A DNA stretch of 21,944 bases, taken from positions 1-21,944 of the IMG/VR virus record IMGVR_UViG_3300038701_001334, one strand, 5' to 3'. The notes under the pieces are model-generated. The model was given only the letters and a program-made list of their open reading frames with translations. It made no database searches and was not told where the DNA came from. The position numbers were made by a program, and so were the translations under genes. Source of the stretch: a virus. Below, piece after piece: positions 12,918 through 19,722 of the stretch; within the stretch, counting starts at the first letter, position 1; every line of letters begins with the position of its first letter.

Positions 12918-13237
12918 TTAGAAAATTAGCAATTGCGGCAACAGTCGTGTTAATGCCAACTTTTGCAGAGGCACACCAATTGCGTTGTGCACGTGATGGT
13001 GCGGCAATGGTTGAGAATTTGAGCCAAGCATGGGGTGAAGTAGCGGTTGGTGAACCACGACTTGTTAACCCCAATGTTTACCTTCAAGAATATGCAAATA
13101 CAGAAGAGGGTAATTGGACAATTCTCAGTCATGGTCGTGACGGATCTGCGTGTATTCAACACGCTGGTGTAGGATATGGTGGTGTTGATCCATCTAAAGC
13201 CCGTACACAACCAAGACCAGCGGGATTAGATTTGTAA
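12914..13237 (+). CDS. Small exported protein, alphaproteobacterial type
   Basis: This 107-aa protein starts with a clear signal peptide (MIRKLAIAATVVLMPTFAEA, cleavage expected after A20). The mature part has Cys25 and Cys80, which could form a disulphide, and the motif GNWTILSHGRDGSAC (66-80). A similar 'ETGTWTI ... G-x-x-C' arrangement occurs in small exported proteins of alphaproteobacteria that I recall as uncharacterised. An exported product within an early operon is unusual; it might alter the envelope, for example in superinfection exclusion. AAGGAAG supports the start. Confidence 0.78.
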   Translation: MIRKLAIAATVVLMPTFAEAHQLRCARDGAAMVENLSQAWGEVAVGEPRLVNPNVYLQEYANTEEGNWTILSHGRDGSACIQHAGVGYGGVDPSKARTQPRPAGLDL

Positions 13238-13443
13238 TGGGTAACTATGTTCTTAAATCTGGTCAAATCAATTTTGAGAACAAGGATCATCCTGGTGCGT
13301 TCGCGTGTGTCGTCATTAAAGATGGAAAGTTTCATAATATGAAACCCGAACATAAAGATATGATACAGGCGGCATTGGATTGTGAACACGAAGTGGACGC
13401 ACCAGATGAACCACCAATTGTTTTGGAGGATATGTTTGGCTAA
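13237..13443 (+). CDS. 68-aa hypothetical protein
   Basis: The ATG overlaps the previous stop (TAATG). The first half looks like beta strands (YVLKSGQINF ... FACVVIKDGKFHNM), and the C-terminal tail is acidic (DAPDEPPIVLEDMFG), ending with a Phe-Gly like an interaction tail. No family recognised. Confidence 0.62.
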   Translation: MGNYVLKSGQINFENKDHPGAFACVVIKDGKFHNMKPEHKDMIQAALDCEHEVDAPDEPPIVLEDMFG

Positions 13444-13627
13444 GATTCACGAGGACATTTTAGAGAATTGGGAAGCTGATGATTGGACAGCATCAAACGA
13501 AGTTGAAGATGATGGGCGATCCCGATTCACATTATTGCGTCAAGGCAGAATGATCGTTAGTGACACATTGTTGAACCTACATCTCAAAGGCATGGAACGC
13601 GCAATAGAAAAGATGAAAAAAGAATGA
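13436..13627 (+). CDS. 63-aa hypothetical protein, TTG start
   Basis: GGAGGA (13425-13430) lies 5 nt before TTG 13436, and no SD serves the upstream GTG at 13382, so the protein is read as 63 aa starting MAKIHEDILENWEADDW. It begins eight bases before the previous stop ends. It is acidic at the N-terminus, with a beta-like middle (SRFTLLRQGRMIVS) and a basic helical end (RAIEKMKKE). No family recognised. Confidence 0.6.
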   Translation: MAKIHEDILENWEADDWTASNEVEDDGRSRFTLLRQGRMIVSDTLLNLHLKGMERAIEKMKKE

Positions 13628-13635
13628 AATAGTTG

Positions 13636-13665
13636 TTGACAGTACCCAACAATGAAGGATATAAA
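13636..13665 (+). promoter_or_regulatory. Internal promoter of the HTH gene with operator-like site 5
   Basis: TTGACA (13636-13641), an 18-nt spacer and TATAAA (13660-13665) form a strong promoter; transcription should begin near 13672. TTGAC-AGTA-CCCAA (13636-13649) is a diverged copy of the 14-bp operator-like element, and TTGTTG/CAACAA (13633-13638, 13647-13652) form arms around it. The element sits right before a gene for a Cro/CI-sized HTH protein, as expected for autoregulation. Confidence 0.6.
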
Positions 13666-13672
13666 CATAAAG

Positions 13673-13873
13673 ATGAAGATACCTGATAACAAACAATTCA
13701 TAGCGTTTATTAAGAAGTACCTGAAAGAGACTGGTGAAGCACCTTCAGCTTTTGGTCGTCGTGTACTTCGCGATAGTGGTGCTATCCCAAGATTACTCAA
13801 TGGTCGTGATCCAAGATTATCGACTGTCAAAAAAATTGCAGATGAAATCAATGGTGATGACAATGCAAAATGA
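13673..13873 (+). CDS. Small Cro-like HTH protein
   Basis: This 66-aa protein is a single helix-turn-helix of a kind I associate with alphaproteobacteria: FIAFIKKYLKETGEAPSAFG, then RRVLRDSGAIPRLLNGRDPR, LSTVKKIADEI. The 'A-F-G-R-R ... I-P-R-L-L-N-G-R-D-P-R-L-S-T' block is the recognition region. Its own promoter (-10 at 13660-13665) ends 7 nt before ATG 13673, so this start would be leaderless; ATG 13652 is possible only for read-through transcripts from upstream and adds seven residues. It is the best candidate in the window for binding the TTGGA-N4-TCCAA sites. Confidence 0.75.
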   Translation: MKIPDNKQFIAFIKKYLKETGEAPSAFGRRVLRDSGAIPRLLNGRDPRLSTVKKIADEINGDDNAK

Positions 13874-14066
13874 TTCAGAAAGATTAGCGTCGTATAATCC
13901 TAAAAAGAATTTTAATTATAATTGTGAGGGTTGTGGTGAAGAGATGGCTGGTATAATTAAACCGCTACCACACAATCAACATAAAGACCGAGTAGCAAGA
14001 CGATTTTGTAAAGAATGTGAACAAGAAATGTTGGAGATGGATGACCGTGATGTTACTGGCACTTGA
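13863..14066 (+). CDS. 67-aa zinc-ribbon protein
   Basis: Two CxxC pairs, C21-E-G-C24 and C49-K-E-C52, 24 residues apart, mark a zinc ribbon with a basic linker (HNQHKDRVARRF). ATG 13863 is taken as start; in-frame ATGs at 13851 and 13857 are equally possible. Both ends overlap neighbours in other frames, and its 3' end carries the SD of the RuvC-like gene. It may be a DNA- or RNA-binding accessory to the downstream recombination genes. Confidence 0.62.
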   Translation: MQNDSERLASYNPKKNFNYNCEGCGEEMAGIIKPLPHNQHKDRVARRFCKECEQEMLEMDDRDVTGT

Positions 14067-14505
14067 TTTGGGTACGAAGACGGGTTGGGCAACAACCGAT
14101 GGTAAGAATGAGCAATCTGGTACACATGATTTTTCTGATACCCGTTTTTCTGGTGGTGGTATGCGCTATCTTAAATTTGAGAAGTTCCTTGGTGAATTTC
14201 CGAAACCATCCCAAGTGGTGTTTGAAGAGGTAAGAAAACACAACGCAACGGACGCAGCACACGTTTACGGTGGTTTTTTATCCACTTTGACCAGTTGGTG
14301 CGAAAAGAACAATATACCCTATCAGGGTGTCCCTGTGGGGACAATTAAGCGGCATTTTACTGGCAACGGTAATGCTGGTAAAGACAAAATGATTGGTGAG
14401 GCCAAAAAGCGTGGTTATAAACCAAAGAATGATGACGAGGCAGACGCGATTGCATTACGCGACTACTGGGTCAATGAGGGAGTGTTTGATTTGTTAATGC
14501 AATAA
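14041..14505 (+). CDS. RuvC-like Holliday junction resolvase
   Basis: This 154-aa RNase H-fold nuclease resolves branched DNA before packaging. Visible features are LALD9LGTKTGWA (first catalytic Asp), VVFE62E63V (catalytic Glu), TGNGNAGKDKM (108-117, as in RuvC 'TGNGxAxK') and NDDEADAIAL (130-139, catalytic Asp pair). The length fits phage RuvC proteins. GGAG (14033-14036) lies 4 nt before ATG 14041; GTG 14047 or ATG 14050 with longer spacing are alternatives. It begins inside the zinc-ribbon gene. Confidence 0.9.
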   Translation: MTVMLLALDLGTKTGWATTDGKNEQSGTHDFSDTRFSGGGMRYLKFEKFLGEFPKPSQVVFEEVRKHNATDAAHVYGGFLSTLTSWCEKNNIPYQGVPVGTIKRHFTGNGNAGKDKMIGEAKKRGYKPKNDDEADAIALRDYWVNEGVFDLLMQ

Positions 14506-14538
14506 CTGACTAAAATTACTAAAAAGAAAAAATTAATA

Positions 14539-15933
14539 ATGGAACAAATGATACCACGACCATATCAAGAAGAGGGAATTGATTTCCTTGCCAATAATGT
14601 CTATGCGTCCTTGTGGGATGAGCCTGGCCTTGGCAAGACATTTCAAACCCTAATGGCAGCAAAGAAGATCAACGCTGTTCAGATCCTCGTGGTGTGTCCA
14701 GCGTCAGTTAGACTTGTATGGGCTGAAGAATGTAAGAAAGTTGGTCTTCCATATAATATCATTACCGATGGTGTCAGTGTTAAACCGAATGTTGTGAATA
14801 TCGTAAGTTTTGATGGTGCAGCTGATGGTTATTATGACGATATTATGGACGCTGAAACAATTCTATTAAAACTGAGTGAGGATTGTGATGAGATCCTTGA
14901 TTATAAATGGGAAGTGTTGGTAATTGACGAAGAACACTTTTTAAAAGGATTCAACTCACGCACAGTCACAGAAGAATTAAAATCTGGTAAAGAGATTAAA
15001 GTAAAAGTTCCAACCAAACGAACTGAAGCAATATTTGGTCGTCATTGCGATCTTAAAAATTGTATTGGTCAAGTGGTGTTACGAATATGGGGGCTTACTG
15101 GTACACCAATGCCCAATGACCCGTCTGAATTATATGCTGTTATTAGAGCAAAATTTCCTGACGTGTTGATAAAACCAAACGGCATTATGATGTCTTACAA
15201 TGAGTTCATTAGTAAGTATTGCAAAACACGTGGTTATGGGTGGGATCTAAAAATAGTTGGTGGTAAGAATTTACAGGAATTGCGTAAAAAACTTGAGGGT
15301 CGTGTTTTGCGACGCAAGAAGTCAGAGGTTGCAAAAGATCTACCTGAAATTCAATACAGCATCTTGCCCGTAGAAGGGGATCTATCGGACATACCAGAAG
15401 AAGAATTGGAGTGCGTGAAAGAATGTTTAGCGGCTAAAGATCCAATGCTTGAGTTAAAAGAGAATGTTGAATATATTTCGTCGCTTCGTCGCTTCACGGG
15501 CATGGCAAAAGTTAAAGCTGTGAAGAAATGGGTTGAGGAAGCAAATCATGAAAAGATCGTTATATTCGCACATCATAAAGTCGTTATTGACGAACTATGC
15601 AGCATGGCAAATACAGTGCGGATTGATGGATCTTGCACTCAAAAACAAAGAGAGAAAGCCGTTGAAGAATTTCAAAACGGAAAAGCACAAAGATTAGTTG
15701 GTCAAATACAATCCGCTGGAACGGGCCTTACATTGACAGCAGCCAACACATTATTATTTATTGAATACTCGTGGACACCCGCTGAGAACAGACAGGCCGC
15801 AGATCGTATTCACCGCATAGGACAACAGAACAACTGTTTGGTTTATTTCGCTACCGTACCAAACAGTATTGATGAGCATATAATGAAGGTAGTAAAACGC
15901 AAAACTGAAACATATAAGGAGTTAGGATTATGA
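14539..15933 (+). CDS. SNF2-family DNA helicase/translocase
   Basis: This 464-aa superfamily 2 ATPase has the SNF2 set: an RPYQ-type N-terminus (7-10), Walker A D27-EPGLGKT34, motif Ia VVCPASVRLVW, box II D130-E-E-H133, motif III LTGTP (186-190) and motif VI Q419-AADRIHRIGQ429. Similar compact SNF2 proteins in phages assist recombination-dependent replication. Residues about 138-180 may form an insertion between box II and III. The 33-nt gap before the ATG has no SD, only an A-rich leader. The stop overlaps the next gene's ATG. Confidence 0.93.
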   Translation: MEQMIPRPYQEEGIDFLANNVYASLWDEPGLGKTFQTLMAAKKINAVQILVVCPASVRLVWAEECKKVGLPYNIITDGVSVKPNVVNIVSFDGAADGYYDDIMDAETILLKLSEDCDEILDYKWEVLVIDEEHFLKGFNSRTVTEELKSGKEIKVKVPTKRTEAIFGRHCDLKNCIGQVVLRIWGLTGTPMPNDPSELYAVIRAKFPDVLIKPNGIMMSYNEFISKYCKTRGYGWDLKIVGGKNLQELRKKLEGRVLRRKKSEVAKDLPEIQYSILPVEGDLSDIPEEELECVKECLAAKDPMLELKENVEYISSLRRFTGMAKVKAVKKWVEEANHEKIVIFAHHKVVIDELCSMANTVRIDGSCTQKQREKAVEEFQNGKAQRLVGQIQSAGTGLTLTAANTLLFIEYSWTPAENRQAADRIHRIGQQNNCLVYFATVPNSIDEHIMKVVKRKTETYKELGL

Positions 15934-16556
15934 GCGTACAATTAATCATAGATGGTAACAGTGTTACCGACGTTATCGCGCAGGTGAATTTGCTTGCCGA
16001 AGCAACAGGCACAGGTAAAACTGTTGTCACAGCAGTAACTAAGGCTAAGGATTTACCCTTGCCAAAAAATACAGAATTAGCAGATAATGTTGATCCTGAA
16101 TCAGAAGTAAAACCAGGTGGTATTGTTGAAACAAAACCAAAAGTTGCACCAAAAAATCTTTCAACGAAAGAGCAGAAAGCAGCTGTTACGGAAATGATTG
16201 AAGCTGGTCAAAAAGATGATCGTTATGATCGCATGAACGCCACAAATCAGAAACGTGTTGACACCGCACTTGCTAAAGCTGAAGAAGTAGCAGATGAGCC
16301 AGAGCAAACTGACATTGAAGAAGCTATTGAGCAAAAAGTTGAAGCAGAGAATAGTGTAGAAGTAACACTTGACACTATTCGTGAAAAAATGTCTCAGCTT
16401 GGTAAAGACGGTGACGGTAATGATAATCGTGATAACTTAATCGCAATTCGTGAGTTACTTGTTAAGTATATCCCCGAAGGTGAAGACGTGAAAATCTCAA
16501 ATATTCCTGAAGATCAAATGGTCAATTTTTATGAATCAATCAGTGAGTTGGGATAA
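15930..16556 (+). CDS. Hypothetical 208-aa acidic protein of recombination cluster
   Basis: No family recognised with confidence. An N-terminal strand (MSVQLIIDGN) leads to 'LAEATGTGKT' (22-31). This resembles a P-loop, but no Walker B or ATPase fold follows. Residues about 45-140 are low-complexity, Lys/Glu-rich and probably disordered, and the last 60 residues (DTIREKMSQLGKDGD ... LIAIRELLVKYIPEGEDVKI) look folded. AAGGAG precedes the ATG. Its place between the SNF2 helicase and RecB-like nuclease, with overlaps on both sides, suggests an accessory factor of the recombination complex. Confidence 0.72.
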   Translation: MSVQLIIDGNSVTDVIAQVNLLAEATGTGKTVVTAVTKAKDLPLPKNTELADNVDPESEVKPGGIVETKPKVAPKNLSTKEQKAAVTEMIEAGQKDDRYDRMNATNQKRVDTALAKAEEVADEPEQTDIEEAIEQKVEAENSVEVTLDTIREKMSQLGKDGDGNDNRDNLIAIRELLVKYIPEGEDVKISNIPEDQMVNFYESISELG

Positions 16557-17698
16557 TGGGATTTCATAGCTTAAATAGCCCATCATCTTTTGCAAGACGC
16601 ATTGGTTGTCGTGGTTCTGCAAATATGGAGAAGGATCTACCTAATGAAACTTCTCCATATGCAGCAGAAGGTACAGCAGCACATGAACTTGGCGAACGGT
16701 GTTTAGGGACTGGTCGCGATCCTGAAGAATTTGAAGGTGAGATGATCACAGTTGAAGAGTTTGGTGATTTTGAAGTCACACCAGAAATGATTAACGCTGT
16801 TAAAGTATATGTTGATCATTGTCGTGAAGTCATGTCTGATAATTACGCAATTGAGGAACGCCTTGACCTTTCTTTCTTGGGTGAAGGTCAATCTGGTACA
16901 GCCGATTTTGTCTCACTGGACAATAAGATATTACACGTTATCGACTATAAACACGGAAAAGGTGTCCCCGTTGATGTAATTGGTAACGTCCAAGGAATGT
17001 GTTATGGGCTTGGTGCTAAAAAGAGATTTGATAATTATGATTGGCAGACATTGCGCATTACAATTGTTCAACCTCGCGCACCACATGCTGATGGCGGTGT
17101 GAGATCATGGGATATACCTCGTGAAGAGTTGTTTGATTACATGATGACTTACGCTCAAATTGCAAAGGAAACAGAAGATCCTGACGCACCACTGCGCGTC
17201 GGTGATTGGTGTCGTTTTTGTAAAGCCAAACCAATGTGTCCACAACAAATGAAAAATGCTGAGGAGATGATGCAGATGGATTTTGCAGATGAAACGTCCC
17301 AACCTGTCGATATTAAATTTTTATCAAAAGAGCAGCTTGCTGATTTGGCATTGAACAAGGTCAAAGCAATCGAATTGTGGTGTAAATCTGTTAAAGAACA
17401 CGCACAGAAGGTCGCTGAAGCAGGTGATCCTCTTCCTGGTACAAAACTGGTGCACACCAGAACATCACGTGCGTGGAAAGACCCCGCGCAAGCAGAGAAG
17501 TTCTTTGAGCAACAGCTTGGTGAAAAAGTGTTTGAGAAGAAGTTTATGACAGCACCGAAGATTGAAAAATTAGTAGGTAAAAAGAAATTCGCGGAGTTTG
17601 GTGAGATGGTTGATAGTTTTCCAACTGGTGTCACTTTGGTCCACGAATCAGATCCGAGGGCAAATATTCGCCCGTCGGTAGAAGATGAGTTTGCGTAA
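16556..17698 (+). CDS. RecB-like PD-(D/E)XK nuclease (DUF2800 family)
   Basis: This 380-aa nuclease probably resects DNA ends. Core residues include AEGTAAHE (38-45, conserved His43), GTAD117F and VID130-Y-K132-HG (the D-x-K motif), followed by GNVQGMCYG (the Q-containing motif). Cys18 together with C219-x2-C222-x5-C228 (DWCRFCKAKPMC) forms the pattern of the AddB/Cas4-type 4Fe-4S cluster. The C-terminal third is helical. In other phages DUF2800 genes accompany a DUF2815 SSB and a polymerase, as here. It joins both neighbours by TAATG overlaps. Exonuclease polarity cannot be read from the sequence. Confidence 0.9.
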   Translation: MGFHSLNSPSSFARRIGCRGSANMEKDLPNETSPYAAEGTAAHELGERCLGTGRDPEEFEGEMITVEEFGDFEVTPEMINAVKVYVDHCREVMSDNYAIEERLDLSFLGEGQSGTADFVSLDNKILHVIDYKHGKGVPVDVIGNVQGMCYGLGAKKRFDNYDWQTLRITIVQPRAPHADGGVRSWDIPREELFDYMMTYAQIAKETEDPDAPLRVGDWCRFCKAKPMCPQQMKNAEEMMQMDFADETSQPVDIKFLSKEQLADLALNKVKAIELWCKSVKEHAQKVAEAGDPLPGTKLVHTRTSRAWKDPAQAEKFFEQQLGEKVFEKKFMTAPKIEKLVGKKKFAEFGEMVDSFPTGVTLVHESDPRANIRPSVEDEFA

Positions 17699-17826
17699 TG
17701 ACTGAAGCGGAGGAGTTAACTGCACTTTGGGATGAGATTCGCAAATTAAAACAACAAGTCAAGGAATTAACCGAACTTATTATAGAAAAAGAAATAAGTG
17801 AGGATAATGACCCGCTGGTTGGGTGA
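17698..17826 (+). CDS. 42-aa coiled-coil microprotein
   Basis: The frame starts within the stop of the nuclease gene (TAATG). Its 42 residues form an almost continuous coiled-coil heptad pattern (LTALWDEIRKLKQQVKEL then TELIIEKEISE). The SD is weak, so translation is probably coupled. It could be a small oligomerising partner of nuclease or SSB; no family recognised. Confidence 0.55.
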   Translation: MTEAEELTALWDEIRKLKQQVKELTELIIEKEISEDNDPLVG

Positions 17827-17876
17827 GTAACCAGAACTTAAAACGTCTAAACAGCTAAAATGAAAGGAAAGCTAAA

Positions 17877-18527
17877 ATGACTGATATGAAAAAAGCAACC
17901 GTTGCCAAATCGGGTAACATCATTACTCCAAAAGGTCGTCTGTCTTATGCACAATATTTGGAAAAACCAAATAAAAATAAGAAGACGGGCGCAGAGAAAT
18001 ATCAACTGTCAATCCTAATGCCAGGTGATGTTGATCTTGTGGAGTTGAAAAATGCAATGGGTAAAATTGCAATTTCAAATGTAAATGGTGATCAAACTCG
18101 CGCTAAGAAACTCGTTGAGAAACGCTTTTTAGATCCAAACGATCTACCTCAAGGTGGTAAGCCAGCTGGCCCACAATTTGAAGGATGGATTTTGGTTCGT
18201 GCGTCGTCTGATTATAAACCAAAATTTGCATACCCGAATGGCACGTCAATTCCTGATGAAGAGATCCAAAAGGAACTTTACTCAGGCCGTTGGGCACGTG
18301 CGACACTGAACCCTTACTGGTCGAACAATGATGAAAATCCAGGTGTCTTCCTTGGGCTTCAGAATGTTCAACTGTTGGATCATGATGAAAACATGGGTGT
18401 TAGATTACCTGATGCGGAAGAAGAATTCGATGCTGTTGATGGTGTCGATGCTGGTTCTGGTTCTGCACCACAGAATGATTCATCTAATGCCGCTGGTGAC
18501 AGCGACGTTGACAAGATGTTCGGTTAA
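17877..18527 (+). CDS. Single-stranded DNA-binding protein (DUF2815)
   Basis: This 216-aa OB-fold SSB of the DUF2815 type has the Enc34-phage SSB as its characterised relative. Recognisable features are an N-terminal KGRLSYAQYLEKP strand, KYQLSILMPGD, YSGRWARATLNPYW (about 135-148) and GVFLGLQNVQLLDHDE. The C-terminal 40 residues are a disordered acidic tail ending DVDKMFG, the usual protein-interaction tail with a terminal aromatic. It would coat single-stranded DNA during replication and recombination. AAAGGAAAG precedes the ATG after a 50-bp gap. A strong stem-loop follows the stop. Confidence 0.92.
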   Translation: MTDMKKATVAKSGNIITPKGRLSYAQYLEKPNKNKKTGAEKYQLSILMPGDVDLVELKNAMGKIAISNVNGDQTRAKKLVEKRFLDPNDLPQGGKPAGPQFEGWILVRASSDYKPKFAYPNGTSIPDEEIQKELYSGRWARATLNPYWSNNDENPGVFLGLQNVQLLDHDENMGVRLPDAEEEFDAVDGVDAGSGSAPQNDSSNAAGDSDVDKMFG

Positions 18528-18534
18528 CACGTTT

Positions 18535-18573
18535 GGTGAGAGGTTACTTCGTTACGGTGTGTGACCTCTCACC
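18535..18573 (+). promoter_or_regulatory. Strong stem-loop after the SSB gene
   Basis: GGTGAGAGGT (18535-18544) pairs perfectly with ACCTCTCACC (18564-18573), and three further inner pairs (one G-U) extend the stem to 13 bp around a 13-nt loop. No T run follows, so it is not a standard intrinsic terminator. It may protect the SSB mRNA 3' end or mark a processing site that sets SSB expression above that of the downstream genes. Confidence 0.65.
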
Positions 18574-18593
18574 ATCTCAACAAGGAGAAAAAC

Positions 18594-18857
18594 ATGACAC
18601 AAGATAAAATTATAGGTGGTGGAGTGCCAATCATTGGCGCAAAAAAATCATCACGACAAGATTTAATTATTAGGTTTGAAAAACAAGCAAACGGCGATGG
18701 TGGGATAACATTTCATTTTGATCCCGATATTCCAGCAGAACCAGCAAACGCTGAACAACAGGCTGCAATTAATGTTGCAAAAGCAATAATTGATCATTTT
18801 AATTTAGATAAAACAGAGGAGAAACAAAATGCCAAATCAACAACAGAACTCCAATGA
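18594..18857 (+). CDS. Hypothetical 87-aa protein
   Basis: AAGGAG lies 7 nt before ATG 18594; an upstream GTG (18561) is inside the stem-loop and is rejected. The protein has a Gly-rich start (GGGVPIIGAKK), a basic beta segment (DLIIRFEKQ ... ITFHFDPDIP) and a C-terminal helix (AAINVAKAIIDHFNL). No family recognised. The 3' end overlaps the GapR-like gene and carries its SD. Confidence 0.68.
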   Translation: MTQDKIIGGGVPIIGAKKSSRQDLIIRFEKQANGDGGITFHFDPDIPAEPANAEQQAAINVAKAIIDHFNLDKTEEKQNAKSTTELQ

Positions 18858-19128
18858 TGATATTATCCACATTGGTGACAACACTTCTGCAAGGCTTAAC
18901 GGATTTGTGGAGCGCATTGAACGGATGCAAGAGGAAATAGATAACCGAAAAGAAGACCAGAAAGAAATTTATGCTGAAGCAAAATCTATTGGGCTTGAGG
19001 TCGGTATTATTAAAAAAGCCGTTGCGCGTCGTAAGAAAGATCGTGAGGCAGTGCTTAATGAAGACGCATTATTAGCTACGTATGAAAAAGCACTTGGTGA
19101 ACGAGTTTTAGATGAAATGATGGAGTAG
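18829..19128 (+). CDS. GapR-like nucleoid-associated protein (DUF2312)
   Basis: This 99-aa protein has a DUF2312/GapR core (residues about 20-91): ARLNGFVERIERMQEEIDNR, then KEDQKEIYAEAKSIGLEVGI, IKKAVARRKKD and LATYEKALG. In Caulobacter, GapR forms a multimeric clamp around overtwisted, AT-rich DNA and supports topoisomerase action during replication and transcription. All core helices are present and the Arg/Lys-rich third helix is kept. The N-terminal 19 residues are polar and probably disordered; an extra ERVLDEMME tail follows. GAGGAG precedes the ATG. Position directly after SSB suggests a role in phage DNA replication. Confidence 0.9.
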   Translation: MPNQQQNSNDDIIHIGDNTSARLNGFVERIERMQEEIDNRKEDQKEIYAEAKSIGLEVGIIKKAVARRKKDREAVLNEDALLATYEKALGERVLDEMME

Positions 19129-19131
19129 AAA

Positions 19132-19344
19132 ATGAGAATTAAAGAAATTACAGTTGGTGCGTCAAGAACCATAAATCTTGGTAATTATAATTCAATCAAA
19201 GTTGAAGGTCGTGCGACTATCGAACTTGAAGCGGGTGAAGATGAATCACCGTTCATTGAACGTGCGCGTGAAAAAGCTATTGAAGAGGTGCGTTGTCAAC
19301 TCAAAGAAGCATACACAGCACTTCAACCACCAAAGAAAGCATAA
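19132..19344 (+). CDS. Conserved small phage protein ('NLGNYNS' type)
   Basis: This 70-aa protein has the outline M-R-I-K-E-I-x-V, R-T-I-N-L-G-N-Y-N-S-I-K-V-E (12-25), an acidic GEDESP and a C-terminal helix ERAREKAIEEVRCQLKEA. The pattern is familiar to me from small uncharacterised phage genes near replication proteins. GGAG precedes the ATG, three bases after the GapR-like stop. Function unknown. Confidence 0.75.
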   Translation: MRIKEITVGASRTINLGNYNSIKVEGRATIELEAGEDESPFIERAREKAIEEVRCQLKEAYTALQPPKKA

Positions 19345-19347
19345 ATC

Positions 19348-19722
19348 ATGAACGAACAAAAATGGACACCAAAAGATTTTACAGATAAGCCTGTGAAAAA
19401 CGTGCTCGAACGGGCAAACGATATTGTGCAACAGCGTGGTGAATCGTATGGTCATCCACATGATGATTTTACAAAGACAGCAATGATTTGGTCAGCGATA
19501 CTTGGTATTGAGGTGCGACCAGATCAAGTTGCGCTCTGTATGATGGGTGTGAAAATGTCCCGTTTAGCGGAGACACCAGATCACCAAGATTCGGTTGATG
19601 ACATTGCTGGCTACACGTGGTGTCTTGATGAAGTTCTAAAGAAAACAAAGGAAATATTAAAATGCGATACAGATCTAAGCCTCACACAATCGAAGCGTTC
19701 CAATTCACTCTCGAAAACCTAA
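19348..19722 (+). CDS. DUF6378-like helical phage protein
   Basis: This is a 124-aa helical protein with the family outline V-L-E-R-A-N-D-I-V, R-G-E-S-Y-G-H-P-H-D-D-F (31-42), T-A-M-I-W-S-A-I-L-G, D-Q-V-A-L-C-M-M-G-V-K-M-S-R-L, and H-Q-D-S-V-D-D-I-A-G-Y. The regularly placed Glu/Asp/His residues recall all-alpha (MazG-like) nucleotide pyrophosphohydrolases, but the link is not certain. The last ~20 residues (TDLSLTQSKRSNS) overlap the next gene and look unlike the family. Confidence 0.75.
   Translation: MNEQKWTPKDFTDKPVKNVLERANDIVQQRGESYGHPHDDFTKTAMIWSAILGIEVRPDQVALCMMGVKMSRLAETPDHQDSVDDIAGYTWCLDEVLKKTKEILKCDTDLSLTQSKRSNSLSKT

Noticed and set aside
13382-13435. Longer version of the 63-aa protein from GTG 13382
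   Set aside because: The 18 extra residues translate the preceding gene out of frame and lack an SD, whereas GGAGGA precedes TTG 13436.
16003-16023. GTGKT P-loop-like motif in the 208-aa protein
   Set aside because: There is no Walker B motif or ATPase context, and the region is followed by low-complexity linker; probably chance.
17862-17882. Six-codon leader peptide (MKGKLK) before the SSB gene
   Set aside because: It has no SD of its own and simply reflects the SSB ribosome binding region lying after an ATG.
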